From positions 1,086,553-1,150,552 of the forward strand of contig NZ_CP008944.1 of assembly GCF_000732945.1 (NCBI RefSeq): DNA of 64,000 nt, written 5' to 3'. Source of the stretch: Corynebacterium atypicum. GTDB lineage: Bacteria; Actinomycetota; Actinomycetes; Mycobacteriales; Mycobacteriaceae. The notes under the pieces are model-generated. The model ran no database searches. It was not told where the DNA came from and was given only the letters and a program-made list of their open reading frames with translations. The position numbers and the translations under genes are program-made. This document shows positions 46,406 to 55,065 of this stretch, piece by piece (the first letter of the stretch is position 1; each line of letters opens with the position of its first letter).

Positions 46406-46435
46406 CCGCCCCGGCACACCGGTAGGGTAGGGCAG

Positions 46436-47045
46436 GTGCCTTACCTCTTCGTTGTGCCGTACCTGCTCGCTGAAGCCCTCACCTTCTTCTTACTGGGCCA
46501 ATGGATCGGCTTCGGCTGGGCGCTCGTGGCGTTAGTCGTGGTGTTTTTTCGGTGGGCTTGCGCTCGCCGGGATCGAGATGCGCGCGATCGCCCTGCGGGC
46601 GGGGCGCGCTCAGGAAGGCGCCGGCAAAGCCGCCGGCGGGCTCGCGCTGACGGCCGCCGGGGCCATGCTCGTGGCGGTGCCGGGCTTTCTCACCTCCATC
46701 CTGGGCCTGCTGCTCATCTTTGCGCCGACCCGCGAACTGATTCGCCGGATGGCGGCGCGGCGGCTGCGCCGGGCGCTAGAGGACTTCGGCGTGCGGATGA
46801 TGGACGCGACGGGGTCCTTTCGCCCGCACACCAGCTATGGGTCCTTCGGCCCCGCTGGCGCAGGCGGGCCCGGTGCCTTCCGGGCAGATCGCGGCGCCGC
46901 TGCGACAGGCGATGCCGCCGGGCACGCGGGAGAACACCAGGTGATCGATGAGGAAGAAATCGAGCGGTTTAACCGCTCCGTGGAGGGCTGGGAAAAATCC
47001 CAGGGCCGTGAAGATCCCGGCGACGAGGACACGAAGCGACCATGA
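46436..47045 (+). pseudogene. fxsA: FxsA family membrane protein, +1 frameshift at a T6 run
   Basis: The GTG at 46436 opens MPYLFVVPYLLAEALTFFLL with the first membrane segment up to VALVVVFF. There GTG TTT TTT CGG (T run 46544-46549) breaks the frame. Shifting +1 gives GGLALAGIEMRAIALRAGRA and the second membrane segment LVAVPGFLTSILGLLLIF, then a Gly/Ala-rich tail, ending at 47045. Together they form a normal FxsA (about 202 residues). One T fewer, or a ribosome slip from UUU to UUC, would restore the frame. It overlaps lnt by 4 bp. Confidence 0.88.
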
Positions 47046-48689
47046 CCGCCGTGTTATCCGGCCTGCGCCTGGCAGCGGCGGTCGCCGGCGGGGTGGCCGT
47101 CTATTCGTCCTTCGCGCCCACCGGGTGGTGGTGGGCTGGCCCGATAGGGCTCGCGCTGCTCTTTGTCGAGCTTGCCGGCTGGCGGGGCCGCCACCCGGGC
47201 GGGGTGGCTGGCGGCGGGGATTGGATTCGCCTTCGGCTGCGGGTTCTACGTGAGCCTGCTGCCCTGGGTGGGCGAATTCGTCGGCCCGGTGCCGTACCTG
47301 GGGCTCTCGTTTGCGTTGGCGTTCTATACGGCGCTCGGCGGGCCCGCGATGGCCTACGCGTTGCGCCATCGGTGGGGGCTCGTAGCCGTTCCGTTCATCT
47401 TTGGACTGGTGGAATTCTGCCAGTCGAGTTTCCCCTTCGGCGGTTTCGCCTGGGTCCGACTGGCCTGGGGGCAGGTCGACGGGCCGCTGGCGGCGCTGGT
47501 CACGATGTGCGTCGGCGTGATCGCAGCCGGGCTCGCCGCGCTGGCGTTGCAGGCTGCTCGAGCGGCGGGCACGGGTGTTTCCCGCCGCGCGGGCGTTGCC
47601 AGCCGTGGGGAAAAGGCCGGCCGCGTGGCGGCGGGAGCAGGCGCGGTGGCTATCATCCTCACTACCGCCGCCGGCTTCGGCGCAGGCATGACAGTGGACC
47701 CGGACGAGACCCGTCAGTCCAGCGTCCGTGTGGCAGCTATTCAGGGCAACGTTCCGCGCCTGGGCCTCGACTTCAACGCCCAGGCGCGGGCGGTACTCAA
47801 TAACCACGTCCGTGAGACGCTGCGCTTCGCCGGCGCCGCAGAGGCCGAGGGCTCGAGCGCCGAGAGCCCGGATGGTAGTCGGACCGCAGAGGCGGGGGAG
47901 GCCGCCACCGGGCACGCCGACATCGTTTTCTGGCCGGAAAACGCCGCGGACGTCAGCCCCCTGGCGGACCCTCTCGCCGCCGGCGAAGTCCAGCGCGCGA
48001 TTGATGCGGTCGACGCCCCGCTCTTGGTGGGCACCGTGACCCGCGATGACGCCGGGGTGCACAACACCATGCTCGCCTACGACACCGCAGGCTCGGTGAC
48101 CGGCAGACACGATAAAAAGTACCTGCAGCCGTTCGGCGAGACCATGCCGATGCGCGAATTCTTCCGGCTGTTTAGCCCGCTAGTGGACCAAGCCGGAAAC
48201 ATGATCCCAGGCACCGGCGACGGCACCGTGCAGCAGCTCGGTGGGGTCACCGTGGGAGTGGCCACCTGTTACGAGGTTATTTTCGACGCCGCGTTCCGCG
48301 ACACCGTGCGGGCGGGAGCGCAGCTGCTCACCACGCCTACGAACAACGCCACCTTCGGTTTTACCGACATGACCTACCAACAGCTGGCGATGAGCCGCAT
48401 GCGCGCCATCGAGTTCGATCGCGCGGTCGTCGTACCCGCCACCTCCGGGGCCTCGGCGATCGTGGCGCCGGACGGGACCGTATTAGGCCGCACCCGTATC
48501 TTCGAAGCGGCGCACCTTACCGCCGAGCTGCCACTGAAATCGGGGCTGACCCCGGCGGTGCACCTCGGCTCTCCGGTGCAGGCAGCGATAGCTATTATAG
48601 GGGTAACCTTCAGTGCTTTGGCACTGTTCGGCCCCGTTCGGAACCGTATTCAAAGGAGCACCCGCCACCGTGGCAAGCCCAAGCGATAG
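47042..48689 (+). pseudogene. lnt: Apolipoprotein N-acyltransferase Lnt, +1 frameshift near the N-terminus
   Basis: Lnt acylates the N-terminal Cys of lipoproteins. The ATG at 47042 gives MTAVLSGLRLAAAVAGGVAV with the first two membrane helices to about residue 53, then the frame is lost. The rest (WLAAGIGFAFGCGFYVSLLP onward) lies one frame over from about 47203, through the membrane part and the nitrilase domain. That domain keeps the Glu (FWPENAADVSPLA), Lys (DKKYLQPFGETM) and Cys (VGVATCYEVIFDA) triad. GGG-G at 47201-47204 is the likely shift point. Total about 548 residues. It overlaps ppm1 by 20 bp. Confidence 0.87.
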
Positions 48690-49497
48690 CACCCTGGTCA
48701 TCATCCCGACCTACAACGAGCTAGGGAACCTGGAGCCGATCACCTCGCGGTTGCGGGCGGCCCAGCCGAAGGTTCACGTGCTCGTGGTGGACGATAATAG
48801 CCCCGACGGCACCGGCGAGAGGGCAGACGAGCTGGCGGCGCACGACGAGCACATCCATGTGCTGCACCGGGAGGGCAAGGGCGGCCTGTTGGGTGCCTAC
48901 CTCGCGGGCTTCGACTGGGGCCTGGAACGCGGCTTCGAGGTGCTCTGCGAGATGGACGCCGACGGTTCGCATGCCCCCGAGCAGCTGCACCTGCTGCTGG
49001 ACCAGATTGATCAAGGCGCGGACCTGGTCATCGGGTCGCGCTACGTGCGCGGCGGCAAGGTGGTCAACTGGCCGAAGAAGCGGTGGCTGCTCTCTCGCGG
49101 CGGCAACATTTACATTTCGCTCGCGTTAGGGACCGGCCTGACCGACATAACCGCCGGCTACCGCGCGTTTCGGCGCGAGGTCCTCGAGCAGATCGATCTG
49201 GAGCAGCTCTCCGCGGCCGGCTACATCTTCCAGGTGCACCTGGCGTACCTTGTGGTGGAGGCCGGTTTTGACGTTCGCGAGGTTCCGATTACGTTTACTG
49301 AGCGGGAGATCGGGGAATCGAAGCTTTCGGGCAGCTTCGTGGGCGATAGCCTGGTCGAGGTGACCAAGTGGGGGCTGAAGCACCGGGGTCGCCAGCTCGC
49401 CGAGTTTGGTCAGATCTTCGGTGAGGTGGGCAAGCTAACCAAGCACTCGATCGACGAGTACCGGCGTAAGAAAGACCTCAAGCAGTACTACTTTTAG
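48670..49497 (+). CDS. ppm1: Polyprenol monophosphomannose synthase Ppm1
   Basis: Ppm1 transfers mannose from GDP-mannose to polyprenyl phosphate, the donor for lipoarabinomannan and lipomannan. The 275-residue GT2 enzyme shows [40 protein letters not shown] (first Asp motif), [20 protein letters not shown] (DxD-like), and the C-terminal amphipathic region [20 protein letters not shown]. The GTG at 48670 gives the family N-terminus. In mycobacteria Ppm1 is fused to the Lnt-like domain; here they are separate but overlapping genes. Confidence 0.95.
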   Translation: MASPSDSTLVIIPTYNELGNLEPITSRLRAAQPKVHVLVVDDNSPDGTGERADELAAHDEHIHVLHREGKGGLLGAYLAGFDWGLERGFEVLCEMDADGSHAPEQLHLLLDQIDQGADLVIGSRYVRGGKVVNWPKKRWLLSRGGNIYISLALGTGLTDITAGYRAFRREVLEQIDLEQLSAAGYIFQVHLAYLVVEAGFDVREVPITFTEREIGESKLSGSFVGDSLVEVTKWGLKHRGRQLAEFGQIFGEVGKLTKHSIDEYRRKKDLKQYYF

Positions 49498-49674
49498 CCG
49501 CGGCTCTGCGCCCGGCGTACAGCCTGCATCCGCCCCACAGCCTGAACCCAGGCTCCCGTCCCGCGCTCTGCTGCGAAGCTCGAGAAGCACCCTTTCCCTC
49601 TGAAGACCGAGAGGAGTACGGAGAAAGGGCGCGCCACACGTCGAGAGGGCCCGCCCATTCGACCACGTGATCTC

Positions 49675-49710
49675 GGCCTTTGGGGTGGGGAGGGGCCTTT
49701 GGGGTGGGGA
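49675..49710 (+). repeat. Tandem 17-bp direct repeat between ppm1 and rbpA
   Basis: GGCCTTTGGGGTGGGGA is present twice (49675-49691 and 49694-49710), a 19-bp period. It sits in the 243-bp gap between the convergent genes ppm1 and rbpA. The remainder of the gap contains an imperfect CCCTTTC/GAAAGGG pair (49590-49628) that may be a weak terminator. Confidence 0.7.
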
Positions 49711-49740
49711 AGATGCGGGGAGGAGTCGGAGAAGGCGAGG

Positions 49741-50139
49741 CTAGGCCTTGCCCTCGCCCTTGTCCTTCTGGTTTTCCTTGTCCTTCTGCGTTTTCAGCCG
49801 AGTCGCGGCCCGGCGACGCTTGCGCAGCTGGTCGATGCGCTCTTCGAGCAGCTCGTCAAGCTCCTCGATGGAACGGCGCTCGCGCAACATGTCCCAGTGG
49901 GTGCGCGGGGGCTTGGCGGGCTTGGTCTCTACGCCCTCGCCTTCGACGAGGGTGCCCATCTGTCCGTTCTTGCACAGCCACGACTCGGGAATTTCCGCGT
50001 CGTCGGCGAAGGGGACCTCGAAGATCTCGCCGGAGTCGGTCCGATACTTCACCATCTGGCGCGGCGCCAGATCGTGGTCCCGGTCGGTCTCGTAAGACAC
50101 CGCTCCCATGCGGCTGCCCCGGAGTACGCGATCTGCCAT
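49741..50139 (-). CDS. rbpA: RNA polymerase-binding protein RbpA
   Basis: RbpA binds the RNA polymerase and group I/II sigma factors to stabilise open complexes. The 132-residue protein has the N-terminal tail and beta-barrel core: MADRVLRGSRMGAVSYETDR, then PRQMVKYRTDSGEIFEVPFA, SWLCKNGQMG, and the sigma-interacting helix PRTHWDMLRERRSIEELDEL, ending with a Lys/Glu-rich tail (KTQKDKENQKDKGEGKA). The ATG at 50139 matches the family start. A SigH-type promoter upstream fits its known stress regulation in relatives. Confidence 0.95.
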   Translation of the reverse strand: MADRVLRGSRMGAVSYETDRDHDLAPRQMVKYRTDSGEIFEVPFADDAEIPESWLCKNGQMGTLVEGEGVETKPAKPPRTHWDMLRERRSIEELDELLEERIDQLRKRRRAATRLKTQKDKENQKDKGEGKA

Positions 50140-50203
50140 GAACGCATCAATCCTTTTCGTTTCGCATCTGGTTGAAGCGCCTGAGTGCTTTTCAGACGCG
50201 TGA

Positions 50204-50235
50204 ATTATAACGCCCGCCCCTGGTTATTTGTTCCC
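50204..50235 (-). promoter_or_regulatory. rbpA promoter with SigH/SigR-type and SigA-type elements
   Basis: On the minus strand GGGAAC (50230-50235), a 17-nt spacer and CGTTAT (50207-50212) match the SigH/SigR consensus GGGAAT-N16-20-CGTT. The same region contains a perfect TATAAT (50204-50209) for the housekeeping factor. It lies about 65 nt upstream of the rbpA start. A 6-nt CG inverted element follows. Confidence 0.6.
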
Positions 50236-50294
50236 GCAGCCCTGAGCGCGGGCGCTGGATTGGGGGAGGGCGGATTCTGGGTAAACTGTTCGGC

Positions 50295-50637
50295 GTGTCT
50301 GAGTCTTCCCCATCTGTGCGGCGCGGCATCAAGCGCCGGCCCACCTGCCAATGGTGCGGCCAAGAGATGGTGCCCGCCGGCAGAGGACGGCCGCGGAAGT
50401 ACTGCAGTGCGACGTGCCTACGAGCAACGGCATAACTTGTCCGGTCGGCCGATTCCGGCGAATGCGGTGCTCATGACGCCCGAACGGGCCGAACGGCTGC
50501 GCGACGAGCTCTTCGAGCTGCGCTGCGCGGCCGAGGACGTGGCCACTGCGACGGCGGAGGGCGCGAGCGCCGTCGAGGTGAAGGCGTTGTGCGAGGAACT
50601 GGTGGAGCTGGCGAAGAAAGCGGAGAAACTGAGGTAG
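50295..50637 (+). pseudogene. Small Cys-motif (zinc-finger-like) protein, +1 frameshift
   Basis: The GTG at 50295 opens MSESSPSVRRGIKRRPTCQW and has CQWCGQEMVPAGRGRPRKYC and a SATC ending, the cysteine arrangement of a small zinc-binding domain (C-x2-C and C-x3-C), then a stop at about 50435. One frame over the protein continues RRAYEQRHNLSGRPIPANAV and MTPERAERLRDELFELRCAA to TAG at 50637. The joint product of about 113 residues resembles small actinobacterial CxxC proteins in which KxCS-x2-C-RxRAYE is standard. A deletion between 8-bp CGACGTGC repeats, or one base change, could explain it. Role unknown, possibly DNA- or RNA-binding. Confidence 0.65.
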
Positions 50638-50640
50638 CGG

Positions 50641-51348
50641 ATGCTGAAAAATAGGAAGCTCGTGGTCACCATGTTCGTGGTGGCCATCGTTCTGGTGACC
50701 TTGATTGGGGTTATCCCTTCGATCGTCTCTTCCTTTTCTGGTCCGGGCGTGAAGACGGAGGGCCTGAGCGACGATCACGCTCGGCCGGCGTCCACCCAGC
50801 TCGACGGGACGTGGCAGATCGTGCACAACCGGGGCCGCAACGCCACGTCGGTGGGGTTCACCTTCCCCGAGGTTCTTCCCGGCGATCGGCGGGTGACCTC
50901 GGCGTCTACCCAGGAGGTCCACGGCCAGGTGGAGGTGACGGGCCAGGAGCTCGTCGCCGCGGACGTGGAGGTCGACCTCACCGCGTTGCAGTCGGATAAC
51001 GAGCGTCGGGACATCAACGTGCGCAACAAGATCTTCGACACTGACACGTACCCTTCTGCGAGCTTCACCCTCACCGAGCCCGCGCGATTAGACGAAGTGC
51101 CGGATAACGGCGTGGCCGGGAAGGTGGAGTTGACCGGCGAGCTTTCGATCAAAGGCACCACGAACAAGGTGAGCGCGCTTTTCGACGTCCTGCGTGACGA
51201 CGACCGCGTGGTGGTTGCGGGCACGCTGCCTATCAACCGGCTGGATTACGGCGTAGAGACGCCGGACTTTGTGGCAGCGAAAATCGCCGAGGACGGCGAA
51301 GTGAACATCCGTCTGACCCTGGAGAAAGCAGGGGAGGAGGCCCAATGA
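50641..51348 (+). CDS. YceI-family membrane-anchored lipid-binding protein
   Basis: The 235-residue protein has an N-terminal membrane anchor (LVVTMFVVAIVLVTLIGVIP) and a YceI beta-barrel domain (about residues 55-232): DGTWQIVHNRGRNATSVGFT, EVDLTALQSDNERRDINVRN, and GELSIKGTTNKVSALFDVLR. YceI proteins bind isoprenoid lipids; the domain should face the cell exterior. It overlaps the next small gene by 4 bp and follows the Cys-motif gene by 3 bp. Confidence 0.9.
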   Translation: MLKNRKLVVTMFVVAIVLVTLIGVIPSIVSSFSGPGVKTEGLSDDHARPASTQLDGTWQIVHNRGRNATSVGFTFPEVLPGDRRVTSASTQEVHGQVEVTGQELVAADVEVDLTALQSDNERRDINVRNKIFDTDTYPSASFTLTEPARLDEVPDNGVAGKVELTGELSIKGTTNKVSALFDVLRDDDRVVVAGTLPINRLDYGVETPDFVAAKIAEDGEVNIRLTLEKAGEEAQ

Positions 51349-51509
51349 TCGCCTCGCGGATGATTCCGTGGTTGTGGATCCGCCTGCTGCTCGTCATCGC
51401 CTTCAGCATCTGGCTGTTTTACCGCGGTGCCGCCTGGGTGGGTGTTCTGGCGCTGATCCTCGCCGGGCTCACCGTGTTCCAGCTGGTCTCGGCTTACCGG
51501 CAGCGCTAG
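51345..51509 (+). CDS. Small membrane protein (54 residues)
   Basis: It starts with an ATG overlapping the TGA of the YceI gene (ATGA) and ends at TAG 51507-51509. The sequence begins MIASRMIPWLWIRLLLVIAF, with two hydrophobic segments split by a short turn (FYRGAAWVG). It is probably a membrane partner of YceI, given translational coupling. I do not recognise the family. Confidence 0.65.
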   Translation: MIASRMIPWLWIRLLLVIAFSIWLFYRGAAWVGVLALILAGLTVFQLVSAYRQR

Positions 51510-51652
51510 CCGCGCCTGGCAAAAGGGCGCGAGCCCGGCGACGAGGAACCAGCAACGCGAGCGTAGCGGCGAGAACCTAACGGCGAAAGCACAGCGGCGA
51601 GAGCCCAGGGGCATCACCCCCGGAGAGGCTCAGGAGCCCGCGGGCCAGGAAC

Positions 51653-53188
51653 TTAGCGCGGCGCGAGCTCGAGCACCTGATCGACGCGGGCGAGCGCCTC
51701 GCGCCGGTGCGCGATCACGATCACCGTCACCGAGCGCAGCCCGGCAAGCATATCGGTCAGCTCCTGCTGCCCGATGGCATCCTGGTGGCTGGTGGCCTCG
51801 TCGAGGATGAGTACGCGGGGGCGCCGGGCCAGAACCCGCGCGATGCCGACGCGCTGCTGTTGGCCGCCGGAAAGCTGCTGGGCGTTGGCGTCGAGCCTGA
51901 TCTCTTGTGTGTGCGCCATCTGCAGCGCCCAACGCGCGTCCTCTTCGCTCAGCGTTTCGTTTCCTAGCCGTAGGTTCTCGAGCACGCTGCCGGGCAAGAT
52001 GGTGGCCGTCTGCTCGATCAGCCCGACGTCGCGGCGCAGCGCAGTGGTCGCAAGATCGGCGATGTTGACCCCGCCGAGCCGGATGGCGCCCGAGCTGGGT
52101 TCGATGAGGCGCACCAGGGCGTCGGCAAGCGTTGATTTTCCCGAGCCGCTCGGTCCGACGATGCCTAGCCGCCCGCCGGCGGGCACCCGGGCGCTCAGCC
52201 CCGCCACGGCCTCGCGCGAGCCGTAGCCGAGGCTGACCTGCTCGAATTCGACGCTTAACGGGCCGTCCGGGAGTTCGGCGGGGTGCGCCGGCTCGGCGAT
52301 CTGGACTGGCTGGTCGAGCTCGGTGAAGTAGCGCCGCGCCGAGCTCAGCGCCTGGGGGAGGCTGCGCGCGAATCCCTCGAGGGCCTGGAAGACGGGTCCG
52401 GCGGCGACGAGTACGGCCGCCTGGACGAGCCCGCCGGTGGTCCACCACAGGGCGAAACCGCCGACCCAGGGCCAGAGGTAAGACAGCGCGCTGCGCACGC
52501 CGCCGGCCCATCCGGTGGCGGCGACGTCGCGGTCAAGGGCGTCTTCGAGGCGGGCGAGGTGGGCTAGCCGCGCGGGGGCTGCGGACAGCGAGGCGATCTC
52601 GAGGCGGCCGCGGGAGTCCTCGGAGAACTGCTGGGCGATCTCGCCGCGGATGGCTCCTTCGCGGCCGGTGCGTCGAATGGCGGGAAGGCACCAGGCCAGG
52701 GCCAGGCAGCCCAGCACGATGGCAGTACCCGCGCCCGAGAGTGCCGGATCGAGGCTCACCCAGATGAGGGCGGCGATGGTGGCCACGGCGGCGGTGATCG
52801 TGGGCGCTAGGGTGTGGGCGAAGAACACTTCGACCTGGTTGATGTCGCGGGTAGCTACGGCCATGAGCCGGCCGCCGGCGGCGGTCTTCGGCGCGGTGCC
52901 GCGGGCGGCGAGTGCCTCGAAGATCCGGATCCGCATGGCTGCGAGCAGCCGGAAGGCGGCCGCGTGCCCGGTGACTTGCTCTGCCCAACGCAGCCCCGCG
53001 CCGGCGAGCGCGAGCACGATCATTGCGCTGGCCACCGGGCCCAAGCCGGGGGTGTCGGCGGTGGTGAGGGCCCAGGCGGGCAGCACGATCAGCCCGGCCT
53101 TGGCGCACTGGGAGGCGATGCGCGCGAGCGTCGACGCGCTCAGCGGAAGCCAGGCGGTGGCGGCAAGTGAGAGCAGGCGGCGGATCAT
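51653..53188 (-). CDS. ABC exporter subunit, CydC-like (TMD-NBD fusion)
   Basis: The 511-residue half-transporter has six membrane helices (about 15-280) and a nucleotide-binding domain: Walker A GIVGPSGSGKSTLADALVRL (about 345-364), signature QQLSGGQQQRVGIARVLA, Walker B VLILDEATSHQD and H-loop VIVIAHRREAL. It overlaps the other half-transporter gene by 4 bp, so they form a heterodimer like CydD-CydC, which exports cysteine/glutathione in E. coli. No cydAB genes are adjacent. Substrate unproven; low-molecular-weight thiols are likely. Confidence 0.85.
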   Translation of the reverse strand: MIRRLLSLAATAWLPLSASTLARIASQCAKAGLIVLPAWALTTADTPGLGPVASAMIVLALAGAGLRWAEQVTGHAAAFRLLAAMRIRIFEALAARGTAPKTAAGGRLMAVATRDINQVEVFFAHTLAPTITAAVATIAALIWVSLDPALSGAGTAIVLGCLALAWCLPAIRRTGREGAIRGEIAQQFSEDSRGRLEIASLSAAPARLAHLARLEDALDRDVAATGWAGGVRSALSYLWPWVGGFALWWTTGGLVQAAVLVAAGPVFQALEGFARSLPQALSSARRYFTELDQPVQIAEPAHPAELPDGPLSVEFEQVSLGYGSREAVAGLSARVPAGGRLGIVGPSGSGKSTLADALVRLIEPSSGAIRLGGVNIADLATTALRRDVGLIEQTATILPGSVLENLRLGNETLSEEDARWALQMAHTQEIRLDANAQQLSGGQQQRVGIARVLARRPRVLILDEATSHQDAIGQQELTDMLAGLRSVTVIVIAHRREALARVDQVLELAPR

Positions 53189-55011
53189 GGCAGCTCCTTC
53201 AGCGTGTCAGGGTTGTCCGGCTGCGACAGGCGGCGCTGGGCCGCCGCGAGGAACAATTCGGTGTCCGCGCGCTTGCCGGCGACGAGCGTGATGATCTGGT
53301 CGGCGTCCGTGGCCTCGTCGAGTCGGTGGGTGACTTCGATGACCGTGGCGCCGTACGCGGTGGCTGCCGAGCGCACCTTCGCGGCCGTCTGGGCGTCGAG
53401 GTTGGCGGTTGGCTCGTCGAGAAGCACGATCGGGGCGTCCGCGAGGAACCCACGGGCTAGGGCCAGGCGTGCGGTTTCGCCGCCCGACAGCCCTCCGGTT
53501 TCGCCGACCACGCGGGTGGGATCGACGTCGAGGGCGGCGCGGCGCAGGGCGCGGTCGATGTCGTGCTTGGCGACGTCACGGTCGGCCAGGTTGACGTTCT
53601 CGGCGACCGTCGCGCTAAAGACGGTGGGTTGTTGCGGCACGTAGCAGGTCAGCGCTTTCCGGGCGGCGCAGTCCGCCGTCTTGCCGGCAATCGCGATGCG
53701 GCCCTGGCTCCTGGTCAGGCCGGCCAGGGCTAGTAGCAGGGAGGACTTTCCGCTTCCCGACGGCCCGATAATCACCGTGTGCCCGCCGGCGGGGACCTCG
53801 AAGCTTAGAGCGCTTACTACCTCTTTCTCGCCGCGGAATACGCGGAGGTTGTCGACGGCGATGGCGAGGGCCTTTTCGCCCGCGGCACCCTGGGGAGCTG
53901 GCGGGTTGCTCGCACTGGCGCCTTCGGCGTCGGGCTCGGCCGTGCCGGTGGCTTTGAGGAGTGCGCGCAACGAGTGGAGGGCGGCCTTGCCCGAGGCGCC
54001 GGTGTAGAACGTCCTGCCCATGTCATTGACCGGCTCGATGACCAGGCAGGCCAACAGCACGAGGCTAAGCGCCTGGGCCGGCGTGAAGAGGCCGCGGTCG
54101 AACCCGACGTACCCGCAGCAGGCGGCCACCGTCATGGTGGCTAGCCCGAAGGCGGCGTCGGTGACCAGGATCATCACTTGGTTGCGGTAGAGCAGCTTCA
54201 TCACGCTGGTGCGCATCGTCTCTGCGAGCGCGGCGATGTGGTCGCGGCGCTGCTCGGTGGCGTTGAGGATCAGCGAGGTGCGCATGCTGCGTACCCCGGT
54301 GAGAAAGGAGCGGGACAGTCGCGCGGAGGCGCGCCCGTAGCCCGCGCCGGCTCCGCGCAGCGAGCGCACCGCCCACCGGATGAGTAGCGGGACGAGGAGG
54401 GCCGTCACCAAAAGGAGGCCGGCGGCCGGCCAGGAAAGCCCGGCGCCGATGATGAAGAGCACGCACAGGGGAGCGATCCCCGAGGCGACGAGCGGGCCCA
54501 GGTACGTCACCGCGTAGACGGCGGCGTTCTCGCTGCCCCGGGTTGCCGCGTCGACGAGCGCGGCGTCGTCGGTCGCGGCGGCGGAACCACCGTGCCAGCC
54601 GTGAGCACCGTGGGTGCCGTGGGCGCTGCCGCCGTGAGTACCGTGGGGATTGTCTCCGTGCCTACCACCGCCGCGGGCCATGCGGGCGGTGCGTGCGCGG
54701 GAATCGTGAGCACCTGTGGGGCTCTGGGCAGCTGTGGACCCCTGGGTGCCGCGCTCCAGACTGAGGTTGGCTTCTGCCAGTTGGCGGCGCCAGGAGCGTT
54801 CCTGGCGGGTGCGCAGCCGGTTTGGTAGCGCGCGCTCGAGAATCAAAGCGAGGCCCGCTAACAAGGCCGCGGTCACAACCCATCCGGCGCCGGACTGGTC
54901 CGGGCCGAGGTCGATCAGCCTGGTGGCGGCGAGGATCGCGAGCGCCATGAGGCTGATCCGGGCGGTAATCAGACCGGCAAGCACCCATCCAAAAGTTGGT
55001 ATGTCACGCAC
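53185..55011 (-). CDS. ABC exporter subunit, CydD-like, with histidine-rich loop
   Basis: The 608-residue half-transporter begins with GTG 55009-55011 (MRDIPTFGWVLAGLITARIS). Six membrane helices are followed by an NBD with VIIGPSGSGKSSLLLALAG, signature GGLSGGETARLALARGF and Walker B PIVLLDEPTANLD. Between helices 2 and 3 lies an unusual region (residues about 111-145) with seven His at 118, 123, 126, 131, 134, 137 and 140, rich in Gly, typical of metal-binding. It overlaps the CydC-like gene by 4 bp. A metal or thiol export role is inferred, perhaps linked to the arsenite exporter next door. Confidence 0.85.
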   Translation of the reverse strand: MRDIPTFGWVLAGLITARISLMALAILAATRLIDLGPDQSGAGWVVTAALLAGLALILERALPNRLRTRQERSWRRQLAEANLSLERGTQGSTAAQSPTGAHDSRARTARMARGGGRHGDNPHGTHGGSAHGTHGAHGWHGGSAAATDDAALVDAATRGSENAAVYAVTYLGPLVASGIAPLCVLFIIGAGLSWPAAGLLLVTALLVPLLIRWAVRSLRGAGAGYGRASARLSRSFLTGVRSMRTSLILNATEQRRDHIAALAETMRTSVMKLLYRNQVMILVTDAAFGLATMTVAACCGYVGFDRGLFTPAQALSLVLLACLVIEPVNDMGRTFYTGASGKAALHSLRALLKATGTAEPDAEGASASNPPAPQGAAGEKALAIAVDNLRVFRGEKEVVSALSFEVPAGGHTVIIGPSGSGKSSLLLALAGLTRSQGRIAIAGKTADCAARKALTCYVPQQPTVFSATVAENVNLADRDVAKHDIDRALRRAALDVDPTRVVGETGGLSGGETARLALARGFLADAPIVLLDEPTANLDAQTAAKVRSAATAYGATVIEVTHRLDEATDADQIITLVAGKRADTELFLAAAQRRLSQPDNPDTLKELP

Positions 55012-55065
55012 CCGTCTCAGTGTAGCGACCGCATGCTTGCCGCCAGGTGCCCACCTCAGCGGGGG

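Noticed and set aside
51520-51640. Imperfect GCGGCGAGAAC-type repeats after the small membrane protein gene
   Set aside because: The copies vary and are short; in GC-rich DNA this is within chance.
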